This document shows, piece after piece, positions 35,953 to 45,162 of a stretch of DNA of 64,000 nucleotides. The stretch spans positions 577,663 to 641,662 of the forward strand of contig NZ_CANMQT010000003.1 of the NCBI RefSeq assembly GCF_947500065.1, read 5' to 3'. The position numbers and the translations under genes were made by a program. The notes under the pieces were generated by a model. That model was not told the DNA's origin. It was given only the letters and a program-made list of their open reading frames with translations, and ran no database searches. Every line of letters starts with the position of its first letter. Position 1 is the stretch's first letter. This stretch comes from an uncultured Aquimarina sp. GTDB taxonomy: Bacteria; Bacteroidota; Bacteroidia; Flavobacteriales; Flavobacteriaceae.

Positions 35953-36903
35953 ATGAAAGTATTAGCAAACGACGGAGTATCTCAAAGCGGTATCGATGCC
36001 TTGGAAAAAGCTGGATTCGAAGTGCAAACTACAACAGTTGCTCAGGATCAGTTAGTAGATTATATTAATGAAAATGAAATCAATGTATTATTAGTTCGTA
36101 GTGCTACTAAAGTAAGAACTGATATCATTGACAACTGTAGTTCTTTAAAAATTATAGGACGTGGTGGTGTTGGTATGGACAATATTGATGTTGCTTATGC
36201 TCGTGAAAAAGGATTGCACGTTATCAATACCCCTGCTGCATCTTCTGGATCTGTAGCAGAATTAGTTTTTGCTCATTTATATGGTAGTGTTCGTTTTCTT
36301 CATGATGCCAATAGAAATATGCCATTAGAAGGAGATAGTAAATTCAAGAACCTAAAAAAAGCATATGCTGGTGGAACTGAATTAAGAGGAAAAACACTTG
36401 GTGTAATAGGAATTGGTCGTATTGGTCAAGCTACTGCTAAAATTGCAATTGGTGCTGGTATGAATGTTATTGCATTCGATCCTTATATTGAAGAAGTAGA
36501 TATTCCACTAGAATTTTTTGATGGGCAATCATTAAACTTCAAAATTAAAACCGTTTCTAAAGAAGAAGTTTTAAAACAAGCTGATTTCTTTACATTACAT
36601 GTTCCTGCACAAAAAGAATATGTTATAGGAAAAGCTGAAATTGAACAAATGAAAGATGGTGCTGGATTAATTAATGCAGCTCGTGGTGGTGTTATCGATG
36701 AAGTAGCATTGGTAGAAGCTTTAGAGAGCGGAAAATTAGAATTTGCTGGTTTAGATGTATTCGAAAATGAGCCAAACCCGGCAATCAAAGTATTGATGAA
36801 TAACAAAATATCATTAACACCTCATATTGGTGCTGCAACTGGAGAAGCTCAAGATAGAATTGGCCAGGAATTAGCAGATCAGATTATCACCATACTTAAA
36901 TAA
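35953..36903 (+). CDS. serA: D-3-phosphoglycerate dehydrogenase
   Basis: This catalyses the first step of serine synthesis, oxidation of 3-phosphoglycerate with NAD. The 316-residue protein is the short form lacking a C-terminal ACT domain. The NAD-binding motif is LGVIGIGRIGQATAKIA (about 149-165). The arginine in NAARGGVIDE (about 237-246), the glutamate in FENEPNP and the histidine in TPHIGAATGEAQ make up the active site. It lies directly after serC, so the two form a serine operon, closed by a strong terminator. Because other 2-hydroxyacid dehydrogenases share this fold, the identity rests mainly on context and similarity to flavobacterial SerA. Confidence 0.93.
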   Translation: MKVLANDGVSQSGIDALEKAGFEVQTTTVAQDQLVDYINENEINVLLVRSATKVRTDIIDNCSSLKIIGRGGVGMDNIDVAYAREKGLHVINTPAASSGSVAELVFAHLYGSVRFLHDANRNMPLEGDSKFKNLKKAYAGGTELRGKTLGVIGIGRIGQATAKIAIGAGMNVIAFDPYIEEVDIPLEFFDGQSLNFKIKTVSKEEVLKQADFFTLHVPAQKEYVIGKAEIEQMKDGAGLINAARGGVIDEVALVEALESGKLEFAGLDVFENEPNPAIKVLMNNKISLTPHIGAATGEAQDRIGQELADQIITILK

Positions 36904-36933
36904 TTATAAGTATAGTATTACCAAATTAATAAT

Positions 36934-36978
36934 TATAAAAACACCTTTTGCAAAAACTGTAAAAGGTGTTTTTTTGTT
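36934..36978 (+). terminator. Terminator of serC-serA
   Basis: AAAAACACCTTTT (36937-36949) pairs with AAAAGGTGTTTTT (36961-36973); the stem extends inward to 16 bp with one G-U pair around loop AAAAC. A T-run follows. Confidence 0.88.
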
Positions 36979-37103
36979 TTAATACTCCTTACAACGATAA
37001 AATTAACTTTTCGTCTATTATTTCCCTAAATAAACCCAGATCTATTCTATAATCTTAGAATAAAAAAATGTAACTTTATATCACATAATAAAAAATATAA
37101 ATC

Positions 37104-37742
37104 ATGTCTGGAATTTTAGATCTTTTAAATAGCCCAATGGGAAAACAAATTATTAGCGGAGTTAGTAGTCAAACGGGACAATCTGCCGATAAAACTGGAA
37201 ATTTATTAAGTATGGCTATGCCAGTACTGATGGGTGCAATGCAAAAAAATGCAGCTACTCCTGATGGTGCATCAGGCTTATTAAGTGCTTTATCTGGAAA
37301 ACACTCTGGTGGTGGAATTTTAGATAACCTAGGTGGATTATTTGAAGGTGGTGTTGAAGATAATGTTACTAGCGATGGTGCAGGAATTCTTGGACATATA
37401 TTAGGCGGTAAACAACCTGCTGTCGAAAATGCTTTAAGTCAAAAATCAGGAATGGATGCAGGATCAGTATCCCAAATACTTAAAGTAGCTGCTCCTATTC
37501 TTATGGGTGTTTTAGGAAAACAAACAGCTCAAAATAATGTTTCTGATGCTAGCGGATTAAGTAATATGCTTGGAGGAATGCTTGGAGGAGGTCAAGGATC
37601 TAAACAACAATCACTTATTGAATCTTTTCTTGATGCCGATGGAGATGGTAGCATTCTTGATGATGTTGCAGGTATGGTGCTTGGAGGTGGTCAGAAAAAA
37701 GGTGGCCTTGGAGGATTGCTAGGAGGTCTTTTTGGAAAATAA
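37104..37742 (+). CDS. DUF937 protein
   Basis: A 212-residue protein of the DUF937 family, of unknown function. It is rich in Gly, Leu and Met, with two related halves of about 90 residues, each with a GNLLSMAMPVLMGAM / LKVAAPILMGVLGKQ-like helix. Residues 177-187 (DADGDGSILDD) form a calcium-binding-type loop, and a Gly-rich tail (GGLGGLLGGLFGK) ends the chain. There is no signal peptide, so it is probably cytoplasmic. In other bacteria, members occur near cell-envelope genes or stand alone. Here it is monocistronic between two terminators. Confidence 0.85.
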   Translation: MSGILDLLNSPMGKQIISGVSSQTGQSADKTGNLLSMAMPVLMGAMQKNAATPDGASGLLSALSGKHSGGGILDNLGGLFEGGVEDNVTSDGAGILGHILGGKQPAVENALSQKSGMDAGSVSQILKVAAPILMGVLGKQTAQNNVSDASGLSNMLGGMLGGGQGSKQQSLIESFLDADGDGSILDDVAGMVLGGGQKKGGLGGLLGGLFGK

Positions 37743-37746
37743 ATAT

Positions 37747-37806
37747 AACACTATAGTGTTTTTTAAATACGTAAAGAGTCTTGATTGGTATCAAGACTCT
37801 TTTTTT
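37747..37806 (+). terminator. Two hairpins ending the DUF937 transcript
   Basis: The perfect palindrome AACACTATAGTGTT (37747-37760) is followed by TTTT. Then AAAGAGTCTTGAT (37773-37785) and ATCAAGACTCTTT (37790-37802) form a 13-bp stem with loop TGGT and a T-run. The second is the stronger terminator. Confidence 0.85.
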
Positions 37807-37896
37807 AGTATTTGAATATTGTATTCAATAGCTTTTCATACAGTTACTTCATAAAAAATGTTAAACCAGAAAAATATGTAATGTACTTTTTGTAAT

Positions 37897-38343
37897 TTGA
37901 AACATATGAAGATTATGAAAAATAGTATATACATATGTATTCTAGCATTATGTATCTATAGTTGCGGAACAACTAAAGATAGGAAATTAGATGTTTCCTC
38001 CACAGATAATGCCTCTGATACAGTAAGAATAGCTAATGACAGCTTAGAATATGAAATAATTATAATAGAACCTGGCTTTACTAGTTGGTTAGTAACACAA
38101 CAACCGAGAGGATATTATTCTCAACAGTTTTTGGAAGTAAGAAATCGGCAGTACGTGACTGAATATAATCAAAGAGTATTGCAACCACAACGATTTGATC
38201 CTAATTTATATCTACAACAAATTAATTATGAATCACGCACTGATTATGGTTATGAAGTAAATTATTTACTCTACAATTATTTTCTATTTTTTGAACGACA
38301 ATATCGACAAAAGTTTTTTGTAAGTAGAGGTCAAAGATTTTGA
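37897..38343 (+). CDS. Conserved flavobacterial lipoprotein (DUF6146-like)
   Basis: A 148-residue lipoprotein. The signal ends at C23 (CILALCIYSCG). The mature part contains a conserved-looking core, YEIIIIEPGFTSWLVTQQP, then a Tyr/Gln/Arg-rich half rich in aromatic residues ending YLLYNYFLFFERQYRQK. I recall this pattern from a family of unknown function in Flavobacteria (DUF6146, from memory). Three methionines open the frame (residues 1, 4 and 7), and any could be the start. The stop codon overlaps the predicted -33 element of the next gene. Function is unknown. Confidence 0.75.
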   Translation: MKHMKIMKNSIYICILALCIYSCGTTKDRKLDVSSTDNASDTVRIANDSLEYEIIIIEPGFTSWLVTQQPRGYYSQQFLEVRNRQYVTEYNQRVLQPQRFDPNLYLQQINYESRTDYGYEVNYLLYNYFLFFERQYRQKFFVSRGQRF

Positions 38344-38369
38344 CACAGAAAGTTTAAATTGTATTTTTG
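38339..38369 (+). promoter_or_regulatory. Consensus Bacteroidota promoter immediately before the next ATG
   Basis: TTTG (38339-38342), 19 bases, then TATTTTTG (38362-38369) match the -33/-7 consensus exactly. The ATG of the next gene is at 38374, so transcription would begin at or next to the start codon, suggesting a leaderless message. Confidence 0.6.
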
Positions 38370-38373
38370 CGGC

Positions 38374-38895
38374 ATGCAAAAATTCAAAGATCGCTGGGAG
38401 ATTAATGCGAATTGGCAACTTGTTTTCCCTGTCCTAGGCCTAATAGGTCTGTTTATTTCGTCTTTTTTATTAAGTAAGAAATTAACTTCTGGAGTTTTAA
38501 AATTATCAGAAACTCATGATTCTTATTTCCTAACAATATTAGTAATCACTTTATTTCTTTTTATCCCGTTATTAGGGTTAACTTTAAAGATATTTAATGC
38601 TTTAGAAAAAAAATGGAATATTACCTATCGATGGGAACTCATAGCTATTTTTATTGCTTTTGCAATTACAGGCTCTACAGCTGCAAGAATTTCTGATCCT
38701 ATTATTTCATTACTTGGATTTCAACAAGAGTTTACCAGTGGTTGGTTATATTGGCCATTAAGAATATTATTAATATTCCCTATATATCAAGTAATATTAC
38801 TAATTGTAGGATGGTTGTTTGGCCAATTTAAATTTTTCTGGTGGTTCGAGAAAAAAATGCTTCGCAGAATGGGGTTTGCGAGGTTTTTAGACTAG
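38374..38895 (+). CDS. Hypothetical inner-membrane protein (DUF6787-like)
   Basis: With the ATG at 38374 (MQKFKDRWEINANW) the protein has 173 residues. The longer frame to 38359 adds MYFCG, which overlaps the predicted promoter and is unlikely to be used. Four hydrophobic helices (about residues 15-33, 52-75, 89-107 and 128-152) suggest an integral inner-membrane protein with a basic C-terminus (KKMLRRMGFARFLD). I recall similar short membrane proteins as conserved in Flavobacteria (DUF6787, from memory). Function unknown. Confidence 0.75.
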   Translation: MQKFKDRWEINANWQLVFPVLGLIGLFISSFLLSKKLTSGVLKLSETHDSYFLTILVITLFLFIPLLGLTLKIFNALEKKWNITYRWELIAIFIAFAITGSTAARISDPIISLLGFQQEFTSGWLYWPLRILLIFPIYQVILLIVGWLFGQFKFFWWFEKKMLRRMGFARFLD

Positions 38896-38910
38896 AAAAC
38901 AATAAAGTGT

Positions 38911-39225
38911 TTACTGGATAACTTCTACTTCAATTATTTTAGCATCTTCATCCATAACTCCCTCTTTACTAATCACAAAGGTGTACAACCACATGATAGT
39001 AAATGATGGAATAATATCAGTTCCTGGAAGAATCTCTTCTATAAAAGTTAATACCGAAGCTATCTTTCCTTTTTTACCGGGATACATATCCAACATTTTT
39101 TTTGCTGCATAAGGAGCCCACAGAATGTCTAAAAATGGTCCGACAAAAGGAATAGCTAAGGAAGCCATTCCTATTAAATCATATACAATACCTTTTTTTA
39201 GTAATTTATATTTTTTGTTCTTCAT
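38911..39225 (-). CDS. Small membrane protein, unknown
   Basis: A 104-residue protein with a basic start (MKNKKYKLLKKG), a Gly/Pro-rich hydrophobic stretch (MASLAIPFVGPFLDILWAP, about residues 20-38) and a second stretch near 70-85 (PSFTIMWLYTFVI). The end is acidic (DEDAKIIEVEVIQ). Two membrane segments are likely. I do not recognise a named family. It is the last gene of a possible msrA-folE transcript, 47 bases after folE on the same strand. Confidence 0.7.
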   Translation of the reverse strand: MKNKKYKLLKKGIVYDLIGMASLAIPFVGPFLDILWAPYAAKKMLDMYPGKKGKIASVLTFIEEILPGTDIIPSFTIMWLYTFVISKEGVMDEDAKIIEVEVIQ

Positions 39226-39272
39226 AAGTTTCTATTTATTAAAGATATAACAAAAAAAATGCCAAAAAATTG

Positions 39273-39869
39273 TTATGTCAAATTTGCAGTAATTAATCTT
39301 AAAAACTCAGTTCGGGTTTCGATTTTTTCAAACTGTCCTCTAAACCCAGAAGTAGTAGTCACCGAATTTTGCTTTTGTACTCCACGCATCATCATACACA
39401 TATGCGCAGCTTCAATTACCACAGCTACTCCTTTAGGTTTTAAAGTATTATTAATGCACTCTAAAATATCATGAGTTAACCGTTCTTGCACCTGAAGACG
39501 TCTTGCAAAAACATCAACTATTCTTGGCAACTTACTTAAACCAACTATATGACCATTAGGAATATATGCGATATGTGCTTTTCCGAAAAACGGTAACATA
39601 TGATGCTCACACAAAGAATATAATTCTATATCTTTAACAATCACCATATCATCATAATCTTCTTTAAACATGGCACTTTTCAAAATTTCTTCAGGATCCT
39701 GATGATATCCTTGGGTCAAAAATTGCATTGCTTTTGCAGCCCGTTCAGGAGTCTTTACTATTCCTTCTCTACTTACATCTTCTCCTAGATCTGTAATTAT
39801 TGATTTAAATTTATCTTTTACGTCATCAGTGACCTTTATATTGTATTCCTCAAATTTGTTATATGGCAT
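39273..39869 (-). CDS. folE: GTP cyclohydrolase I FolE
   Basis: FolE converts GTP to dihydroneopterin triphosphate, the first step of folate (and other pterin) synthesis. The protein has 198 residues. The zinc ligands are C87 and H90 ([11 protein letters not shown]) and C158 (MCMMMRGVQ), with the same spacing as the E. coli enzyme. Further conserved parts are [20 protein letters not shown] and TTTSGFRG. It lies 10 bases after msrA on the same strand, so the two are co-transcribed. Complete and cytoplasmic. Confidence 0.97.
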   Translation of the reverse strand: MPYNKFEEYNIKVTDDVKDKFKSIITDLGEDVSREGIVKTPERAAKAMQFLTQGYHQDPEEILKSAMFKEDYDDMVIVKDIELYSLCEHHMLPFFGKAHIAYIPNGHIVGLSKLPRIVDVFARRLQVQERLTHDILECINNTLKPKGVAVVIEAAHMCMMMRGVQKQNSVTTTSGFRGQFEKIETRTEFLRLITANLT

Positions 39870-39879
39870 TATATCTATA

Positions 39880-40437
39880 TTAGTTCTGTTCTTCTTTTTT
39901 TAATTTGCTTTTAAAAGTACGCTGCAATTTACTCAGTTTTGGGTTAATCACAAACTGGCAATATCCCTGATTACTATTTTGATTATAATAATTCTGATGA
40001 AAATTTTCCGCATTATAAAAAGCTCCCGATTCTGTTACTTCTGTAACAATAAGATTATCAAAAACACCTTCACTATTAAGGTTATCAATCATAGTTTGTG
40101 CCAGTTGTTTTTGTTCATCATCCTCATAAAATATTGCACTTCTATATTGAGTACCTCGATCAGCTCCTTGCATATTTAATGTTGTAGGATCGTGAGTAGC
40201 AAAAAAGATTTCTAGTAATTCATTATAGTTAATTACGTCAGAATCGTATTCGATTTTTATTGCCTCAGCATGACCTGTTCTTCCAGAAGTAATTTCTCGA
40301 TACGCGGGATTCTTAATAGTTCCTCCGGTATATCCAGAAATTACTTGGTATACACCCTCCAATCTCTGAAAAACGGCTTCTGTACACCAAAAACATCCAC
40401 CTGCAAAAACAGCAGTCTTCAAATTATTTTTTCCCAT
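39880..40437 (-). CDS. msrA: Peptide-methionine (S)-S-oxide reductase MsrA
   Basis: MsrA repairs methionine-S-sulfoxide in proteins. This 185-residue protein carries the catalytic motif [11 protein letters not shown] (C15 as nucleophile, C18 nearby) and the substrate-binding parts [16 protein letters not shown] and [23 protein letters not shown]. No signal peptide is present, so it works in the cytoplasm. It is the first gene of a short transcript with folE. Confidence 0.96.
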   Translation of the reverse strand: MGKNNLKTAVFAGGCFWCTEAVFQRLEGVYQVISGYTGGTIKNPAYREITSGRTGHAEAIKIEYDSDVINYNELLEIFFATHDPTTLNMQGADRGTQYRSAIFYEDDEQKQLAQTMIDNLNSEGVFDNLIVTEVTESGAFYNAENFHQNYYNQNSNQGYCQFVINPKLSKLQRTFKSKLKKEEQN

Positions 40438-40585
40438 ATTATTGTTAAAAGGTAAATATTGTTTAACGAATGTACATATATACTAAACAGGGCTAATGCT
40501 TTTTAACTTTTCATTAGTATGTCGTTTAACTGTACAATCCTAGTTTTGCAAGTAAGTCGAAAAAGTAAGGATTTTTTTACAAAAT

Positions 40586-43018
40586 ATGGATATAAAATTA
40601 CGCCCTATCATCAGTGTGCTATTCTTATTGTGCACAATTATTTCATTTAGTCAGGAAAAAAAAGAGATTATTGCCCAAAGGATAGATACAGCTCCTAAAA
40701 TAGATGGTATTCTAGATGATGTGATTTGGGAAAACATTCCTGCATCTGGCAATTTTAGTATGTGGCAACCGGGTAATGAAGGGACAATTCCCGACAATAT
40801 TCGAACTGAAGTTAAAATGGCGTATGATAACAAAGCAGTCTATTTTGCAGCTTATCTATATGATGATCAACCAGATAAAATATTAAAACAATTTAGTCAA
40901 CGTGATAATGTATTTGCACAGGCAGATTTTTTTAATATATCGATCAACACCTATAATGATGGGATTAATGAGACTCGATTTTTTATAACTAGTGCAGGAA
41001 CTATTGGTGATGCACGTGCAGATCAGTTTAATGAAGATTTTAGTTACAATGTAGTATTTGATGCCAAAATATCTTTTGACGAAAAAGGATGGTATGCTGA
41101 GTTCAAAATACCTTATAACGCACTGCGATTTCCAGAAGTAGCATTGCAAGATTGGAGTATCAACTTCTTTAGACGTCTACAACACAGAAACGAAACACAT
41201 TCTTGGAATTTTATAGACAATAAAGTAGGGCAACGTACACAATATAATGGATTAGTAAAAGGTGTCGAAAACATAAACCCTCCTGTAAGACTTACCTTTT
41301 TTCCTTTTGTACAAGGATTAGCTTCTAGCTTTGATGGAGAAACAGAAACTGATTTTAGTGCAGGATTGGATGTTAAGTATGGCTTAAGTGATAGTTTTAC
41401 GCTAGATGCCACTTTAATCCCTGATTTCGGACAAGCAGCTTTTGATGAGGTGCGTCTTAACCTAGGTCCATTTGAACAAACTTTTGGAGAAAACAGGCAA
41501 TTTTTCACAGAAGGTACGGAACTCTTCAATAAAGGACGGATTTTCTTTTCGAGACGTGTAGGTAATGGTCCAACTGGATTTGTTTCGGATGATGATCTTA
41601 TGGAAAACGAAATAGCAGAAGAAAACCCTTCTAAAGTAAACTTATTGAATGCTCTGAAAATTTCAGGAAGGACTAAAGGAAATCTAGGAATAGGTTTTTT
41701 TAATGCGATTACTGAAAAAACTGAAGTTCGTATAACAGATACTATCACAGGAAATCAAAGAAACAAGGTAGTAGAACCATTAGCTAACTATAATATTTTT
41801 GTTTTAGACCAGCAGTTCAATAATAATTCTTCCATATCATTAATAAATACTAATGTTACGCGTAACGGAAGTGATTTTAGAGATTCTAATGTTACTGGCT
41901 TAGTATGGAATCTGGCAAATAAAGCAAATTCTTATAGATTAACTGGTCGTTCTATAGTAAGTCAAGTAAATCTTCCTGGAGATAATATTGGTGGTTTTAG
42001 GTCAGAACTAGACTTTGATCGTATCAAAGGTAAATGGAGATATGGATTTGGACATGATTTATCAAATACCACTTTTGACATTAATGATTTAGGAGTTAAT
42101 TTCAGAAATAACTTTAACAGTTTCAGAGTTAGTACATCCTATCAAATTTTTGAACCTACTAAGCTATTCAATAATTACAGAATCAATCTTTTTGCTAGAC
42201 ATCGTAGATTATATAAACCAAGTGTCCAAACATCCAATTCAGTAGGTGTTGATTGGTTTTTTGTAACTAAAAAAAGGTTTGGTTTTGGTGGTTTCACCAT
42301 TTATGATTCTGATACGGATGATTATTTCGAGCCAAGAGTTGATGGCCGATTTGTAACCTATAGCGAAAATCTTGGTGTTAACTTATGGGTGTCTTCTGAT
42401 TATCGCAAAAAATTTGCTTATGATGTACGTGTTTTTCATCGTAATTGGTTTGAGGATGATCAACAAACTTATAGCATGAATCTTTCGCCTAGATATAGAT
42501 TTTCCGATAAGCTCTTGGTTATTTGGGCTACGGATTATTCAATAAGGAAACGTAATTTCGGATATATTGATAACAATGATACCGATGTTTTCTTAGGACA
42601 AAGAGACATAACTACTATAGAAAATTCACTTAGCGCTAGTTATAATTTTGATCCATATAAAGCAATCAATCTGCGTTTTAGAAACTTTTGGAGTACTGCG
42701 GATTATTCTGAAAACGTTTTTTATGTGTTAAATAACGATGGCACCCGTACACAAACAGATTATGATATTTCTGAAAATGATCCTAACACCAATTTTAATA
42801 TATGGAATCTTGATCTAAGTTTTAGTTGGCGATTTGCTCCAGGAAGTGAGGCTACCTTACTCTACCGAAATCAGATTTTTAATCAAGATGAACTTTCTAC
42901 AATTAATTATTCTAATAGTTTAGATAACCTTTTTGGTCAGCCTATTAAACATACATTATCATTAAGAGTGGTTTATTTTCTTGATATAAACAATTTAAAA
43001 GGTTCTTTTAAAGGATAA
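40586..43018 (+). CDS. Secreted CBM9-like / DUF5916 protein
   Basis: An 810-residue exported protein. The signal peptide ends at IISFSQ (about residue 22). Residues 30-220 form a CBM9-like domain (APKIDGILDDVIWENIP, RTEVKMAYDNKAVYFAAYLYD), and the rest is the DUF5916 region, rich in aromatic and asparagine residues with long strand patterns. It ends HTLSLRVVYFLDINNLKG, and resembles an outer-membrane beta-barrel. This architecture is widespread in Bacteroidota. Its function has not been established as far as I know. The CBM9-like part may bind sugar or cell-wall material. It precedes a lolD-type gene by 51 bases. Confidence 0.85.
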   Translation: MDIKLRPIISVLFLLCTIISFSQEKKEIIAQRIDTAPKIDGILDDVIWENIPASGNFSMWQPGNEGTIPDNIRTEVKMAYDNKAVYFAAYLYDDQPDKILKQFSQRDNVFAQADFFNISINTYNDGINETRFFITSAGTIGDARADQFNEDFSYNVVFDAKISFDEKGWYAEFKIPYNALRFPEVALQDWSINFFRRLQHRNETHSWNFIDNKVGQRTQYNGLVKGVENINPPVRLTFFPFVQGLASSFDGETETDFSAGLDVKYGLSDSFTLDATLIPDFGQAAFDEVRLNLGPFEQTFGENRQFFTEGTELFNKGRIFFSRRVGNGPTGFVSDDDLMENEIAEENPSKVNLLNALKISGRTKGNLGIGFFNAITEKTEVRITDTITGNQRNKVVEPLANYNIFVLDQQFNNNSSISLINTNVTRNGSDFRDSNVTGLVWNLANKANSYRLTGRSIVSQVNLPGDNIGGFRSELDFDRIKGKWRYGFGHDLSNTTFDINDLGVNFRNNFNSFRVSTSYQIFEPTKLFNNYRINLFARHRRLYKPSVQTSNSVGVDWFFVTKKRFGFGGFTIYDSDTDDYFEPRVDGRFVTYSENLGVNLWVSSDYRKKFAYDVRVFHRNWFEDDQQTYSMNLSPRYRFSDKLLVIWATDYSIRKRNFGYIDNNDTDVFLGQRDITTIENSLSASYNFDPYKAINLRFRNFWSTADYSENVFYVLNNDGTRTQTDYDISENDPNTNFNIWNLDLSFSWRFAPGSEATLLYRNQIFNQDELSTINYSNSLDNLFGQPIKHTLSLRVVYFLDINNLKGSFKG

Positions 43019-43069
43019 TCTTGGCGAATTTTAGGATATTAGTTACTTTCACAGTCTTTAGAAATATAA

Positions 43070-43741
43070 TTGATGATAAAAGCTAAGAATATCCATAAGA
43101 ATTACGGCGATCTCCATGTATTAAAAGGCGTTGATCTGCATATAAAAGAAGGTGAAATTGTTTCTATTGTAGGAGCTTCTGGAGCAGGAAAAACTACTTT
43201 ATTGCAAATTCTAGGCACATTAGATAGAGCATCTGAGTTAAAAGGAAGTGATCTATCCATCAATAATAACATCATCAATTTCCTATCTGAGAAACAATTG
43301 TCAAAATTCAGAAATGAGCAATTAGGTTTTATTTTTCAATTTCATCAATTATTACCAGAATTTACAGCAATAGAGAATGTATGCATTCCTGCATTTATTA
43401 AAAAAGTTCCCAAAGCAGAAGCCGAAAAAAGGGCTAAAGAATTGTTAGGTTTTTTAGGTTTAGAACATCGATGTGATCATAAACCTGGTGAGCTTTCCGG
43501 AGGAGAACAACAAAGAGTTGCAGTAGCTAGGTCTTTAATTAATAATCCTAAAGTGATTTTTGCGGATGAGCCTTCAGGAAACCTAGATAGTGAATCTGCT
43601 GAAAATCTACATCAGTTATTCTTTAAACTTAGAGATGAATACGGACAAACCTTTGTTATTGTTACGCATAACGAAGAATTAGCAGATATGGCCGATCGAA
43701 AACTCGTTATGGTAGATGGTAAAATAGTAGATAAAACTTAA
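43070..43741 (+). CDS. lolD: ABC transporter ATP-binding protein, LolD-type
   Basis: A 223-residue ATPase subunit. Walker A is GASGAGKT (35-42), the Q-loop is Q90, the signature is LSGGEQQ (142-148), and Walker B is VIFADE (162-167). The short, lone ATPase of the MacB/LolD class and the PSGNLDSES motif match LolD, which powers release of lipoproteins from the inner membrane toward the outer membrane. Permease genes (lolC/E) are not adjacent, as is common in Bacteroidota. ATG codons lie at 43070 and 43073. Assignment as LolD rather than another member of the class is probable but not certain. Confidence 0.88.
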   Translation: MMIKAKNIHKNYGDLHVLKGVDLHIKEGEIVSIVGASGAGKTTLLQILGTLDRASELKGSDLSINNNIINFLSEKQLSKFRNEQLGFIFQFHQLLPEFTAIENVCIPAFIKKVPKAEAEKRAKELLGFLGLEHRCDHKPGELSGGEQQRVAVARSLINNPKVIFADEPSGNLDSESAENLHQLFFKLRDEYGQTFVIVTHNEELADMADRKLVMVDGKIVDKT

Positions 43742-43744
43742 AAA

Positions 43745-43774
43745 ATAAGAGATCGCATATATACGATCTCTTAT
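43745..43774. terminator. Bidirectional terminator
   Basis: ATAAGAGATCG (43745-43755) and CGATCTCTTAT (43764-43774) form an 11-bp stem with an 8-base loop. A T-rich run follows on the minus strand. It separates lolD from the convergent metalloprotease gene. Confidence 0.78.
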
Positions 43775-43812
43775 GATTATGTGTTCAAAGTTCTATGCTT
43801 TTAGCTATTTTA

Positions 43813-44664
43813 TTAATACAGATATTCTAATGCTCTAGCGTCATTAGCATTAAAAGATCCTGTATAGTTTCTAGGATTAGTTCCTGGAACTGGGCAAGAT
43901 ATCATTAATGAAGTAATATCAATTCCTGTAGGTGTTCCAGGTATATGAATTGCTCCATCAAACCCTTGTCCTTCATTTTGTCCATTATTGCAAACCCTAG
44001 AGAACCAATCTGTATGACGTAGTCCAACACAATGTCCCATTTCATGAGCTATTACGTGTGTACTATATCCTACACCAAGATCATCCACATTAGGTCCTAT
44101 TCTTGCCCATTTATAGTTTCTACCATTTGATGGAAAACCAGCTAGTCCCCCACTACCCAAATCACTTCGTACATAAACCACTAAGTCGGCAGCCTGATAA
44201 TTAGTACCAAAAGTTAGTCGTAAATTAAGAGAACTGTTTAAATTATTGAAGTTATTAACCGCTCTCTGTAAACCTGCTCTTGCCGTATTGGATAAACCAT
44301 TACCGCCTCCACCAGTATATCCAAGTACGTCTATTGTACGATTACCACTAGAGATAAGATTATTTGTTCTGTACTGCTTAGTTCCATCACTTAATGTTTC
44401 TAGCCCTTCTAAATCCATCAATCCTTCAATTGGAATAGCTAGGTCAGTATCATTAACAAAATAATCTTCAGTACTTCCATCTAAATTCTTAATTGTTTTG
44501 ATGGATACTTTTTCGGTATTTATACCTAAACTTGAAAGTTTAAGAAGTTGCTCTTTTGTTGGCTCAATTACTTCTACAGATTCATTAGCTAATTCTTCAT
44601 TCTGGCAAGAAAATAACAATCCGATCATTGTAATGCTTAGCATCAATGCTTTAAATTTTTTCAT
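43813..44664 (-). CDS. M57-like zinc metalloprotease lipoprotein
   Basis: A 283-residue lipoprotein. The signal ends at C20 (MIGLLFSCQNEELANE), and acidic residues suggest surface exposure. The catalytic motif HEMGHCVGLRHTD (H207, E208, H211, H217, D219) is the extended metzincin zinc site, and ISLMISCP-like residues (TSLMISCP) provide the Met-turn. This fits the M57 'dual-action HEIGH' peptidase family found in Bacteroidota. The first 100 residues are a variable region, possibly a propeptide. It may digest extracellular protein. It is transcribed alone. Confidence 0.87.
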   Translation of the reverse strand: MKKFKALMLSITMIGLLFSCQNEELANESVEVIEPTKEQLLKLSSLGINTEKVSIKTIKNLDGSTEDYFVNDTDLAIPIEGLMDLEGLETLSDGTKQYRTNNLISSGNRTIDVLGYTGGGGNGLSNTARAGLQRAVNNFNNLNSSLNLRLTFGTNYQAADLVVYVRSDLGSGGLAGFPSNGRNYKWARIGPNVDDLGVGYSTHVIAHEMGHCVGLRHTDWFSRVCNNGQNEGQGFDGAIHIPGTPTGIDITSLMISCPVPGTNPRNYTGSFNANDARALEYLY

Positions 44665-44833
44665 AATTTGTAAGTTAATTTGTGAAATTTTAATTTAATA
44701 GACAAAATATTTGTCTCAATAGTATTCAACTAATTCATAGAACTCTGAACGATAGTTGAGTAAATGTGTTCTTAAATATCTGGCGCAGAATATATAATAC
44801 CAATTACATCTAGTAATTTTATAGTATGGTTAA

Positions 44834-44986
44834 GTGCCAGAAGTGATTAATCATCCAACTTATAGTCTAAATATTAAAAATGGTGAAAATGTAAAGGATG
44901 AATTATCTGTACCTAGAATTTATATTCTTCCGGAAATAGTGATTAACGCACTATATTTAGATATAGGAAATACATACATAGTATAA
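44834..44986 (+). CDS. Possible small ORF of 50 residues followed by a terminator
   Basis: A GTG-started frame of 50 residues (MPEVINHPTYSLNIKN..., ending LDIGNTYIV). An in-frame stop directly precedes the GTG, so the frame cannot be longer. Composition looks protein-like (hydrophobic and charged residues mixed, with VPRIYILPEIVINALYLDI), and a hairpin with T-run follows 12 bases after the stop. No signal peptide or known motif is present. It could be a small gene, a remnant of a longer one, or chance. Confidence 0.25.
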   Translation: MPEVINHPTYSLNIKNGENVKDELSVPRIYILPEIVINALYLDIGNTYIV

Positions 44987-44998
44987 AAATAAAACAAT

Positions 44999-45017
44999 AA
45001 CCGTATGGCGGTTTTTT
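44999..45017 (+). terminator. Small terminator after the 50-residue ORF
   Basis: AACCG and CGGTT pair around loop TATGG, followed by a T-run. The stem is only 5 bp but stands out in an AT-rich region. Confidence 0.5.
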
Positions 45018-45162
45018 GATAGTGGTATCATTAAAGTTGAGTTTGTGTTAGTTGAAGCTAATTTCTACAATATTGTAATCCAAATCAACAAATGAATGTC
45101 TCAAAACACGATTTAAGATGTCTTAATTCAAAAACAAGACATCACAAAACGCTTATTTTTAG

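Larger units (their letters stand above)
44665..45162. other. 498-base intergenic region with a short ORF and hairpin
   Basis: The region lies between two minus-strand genes. Its left third is the probable promoter region of the metalloprotease gene. In the middle is a 50-codon plus-strand ORF (44834-44986), followed at once by a small GC-rich hairpin and T-run (44999-45017). The right third shows nothing I can identify. Confidence 0.5.

Noticed and set aside
41113..41748. A 211-codon minus-strand frame opposite the CBM9/DUF5916 gene
   Set aside because: It lies fully inside a well-supported plus-strand gene with signal peptide and recognisable domains. The frame is rich in Ser, Pro and Lys, as expected for an antisense shadow, and has no motif of its own.
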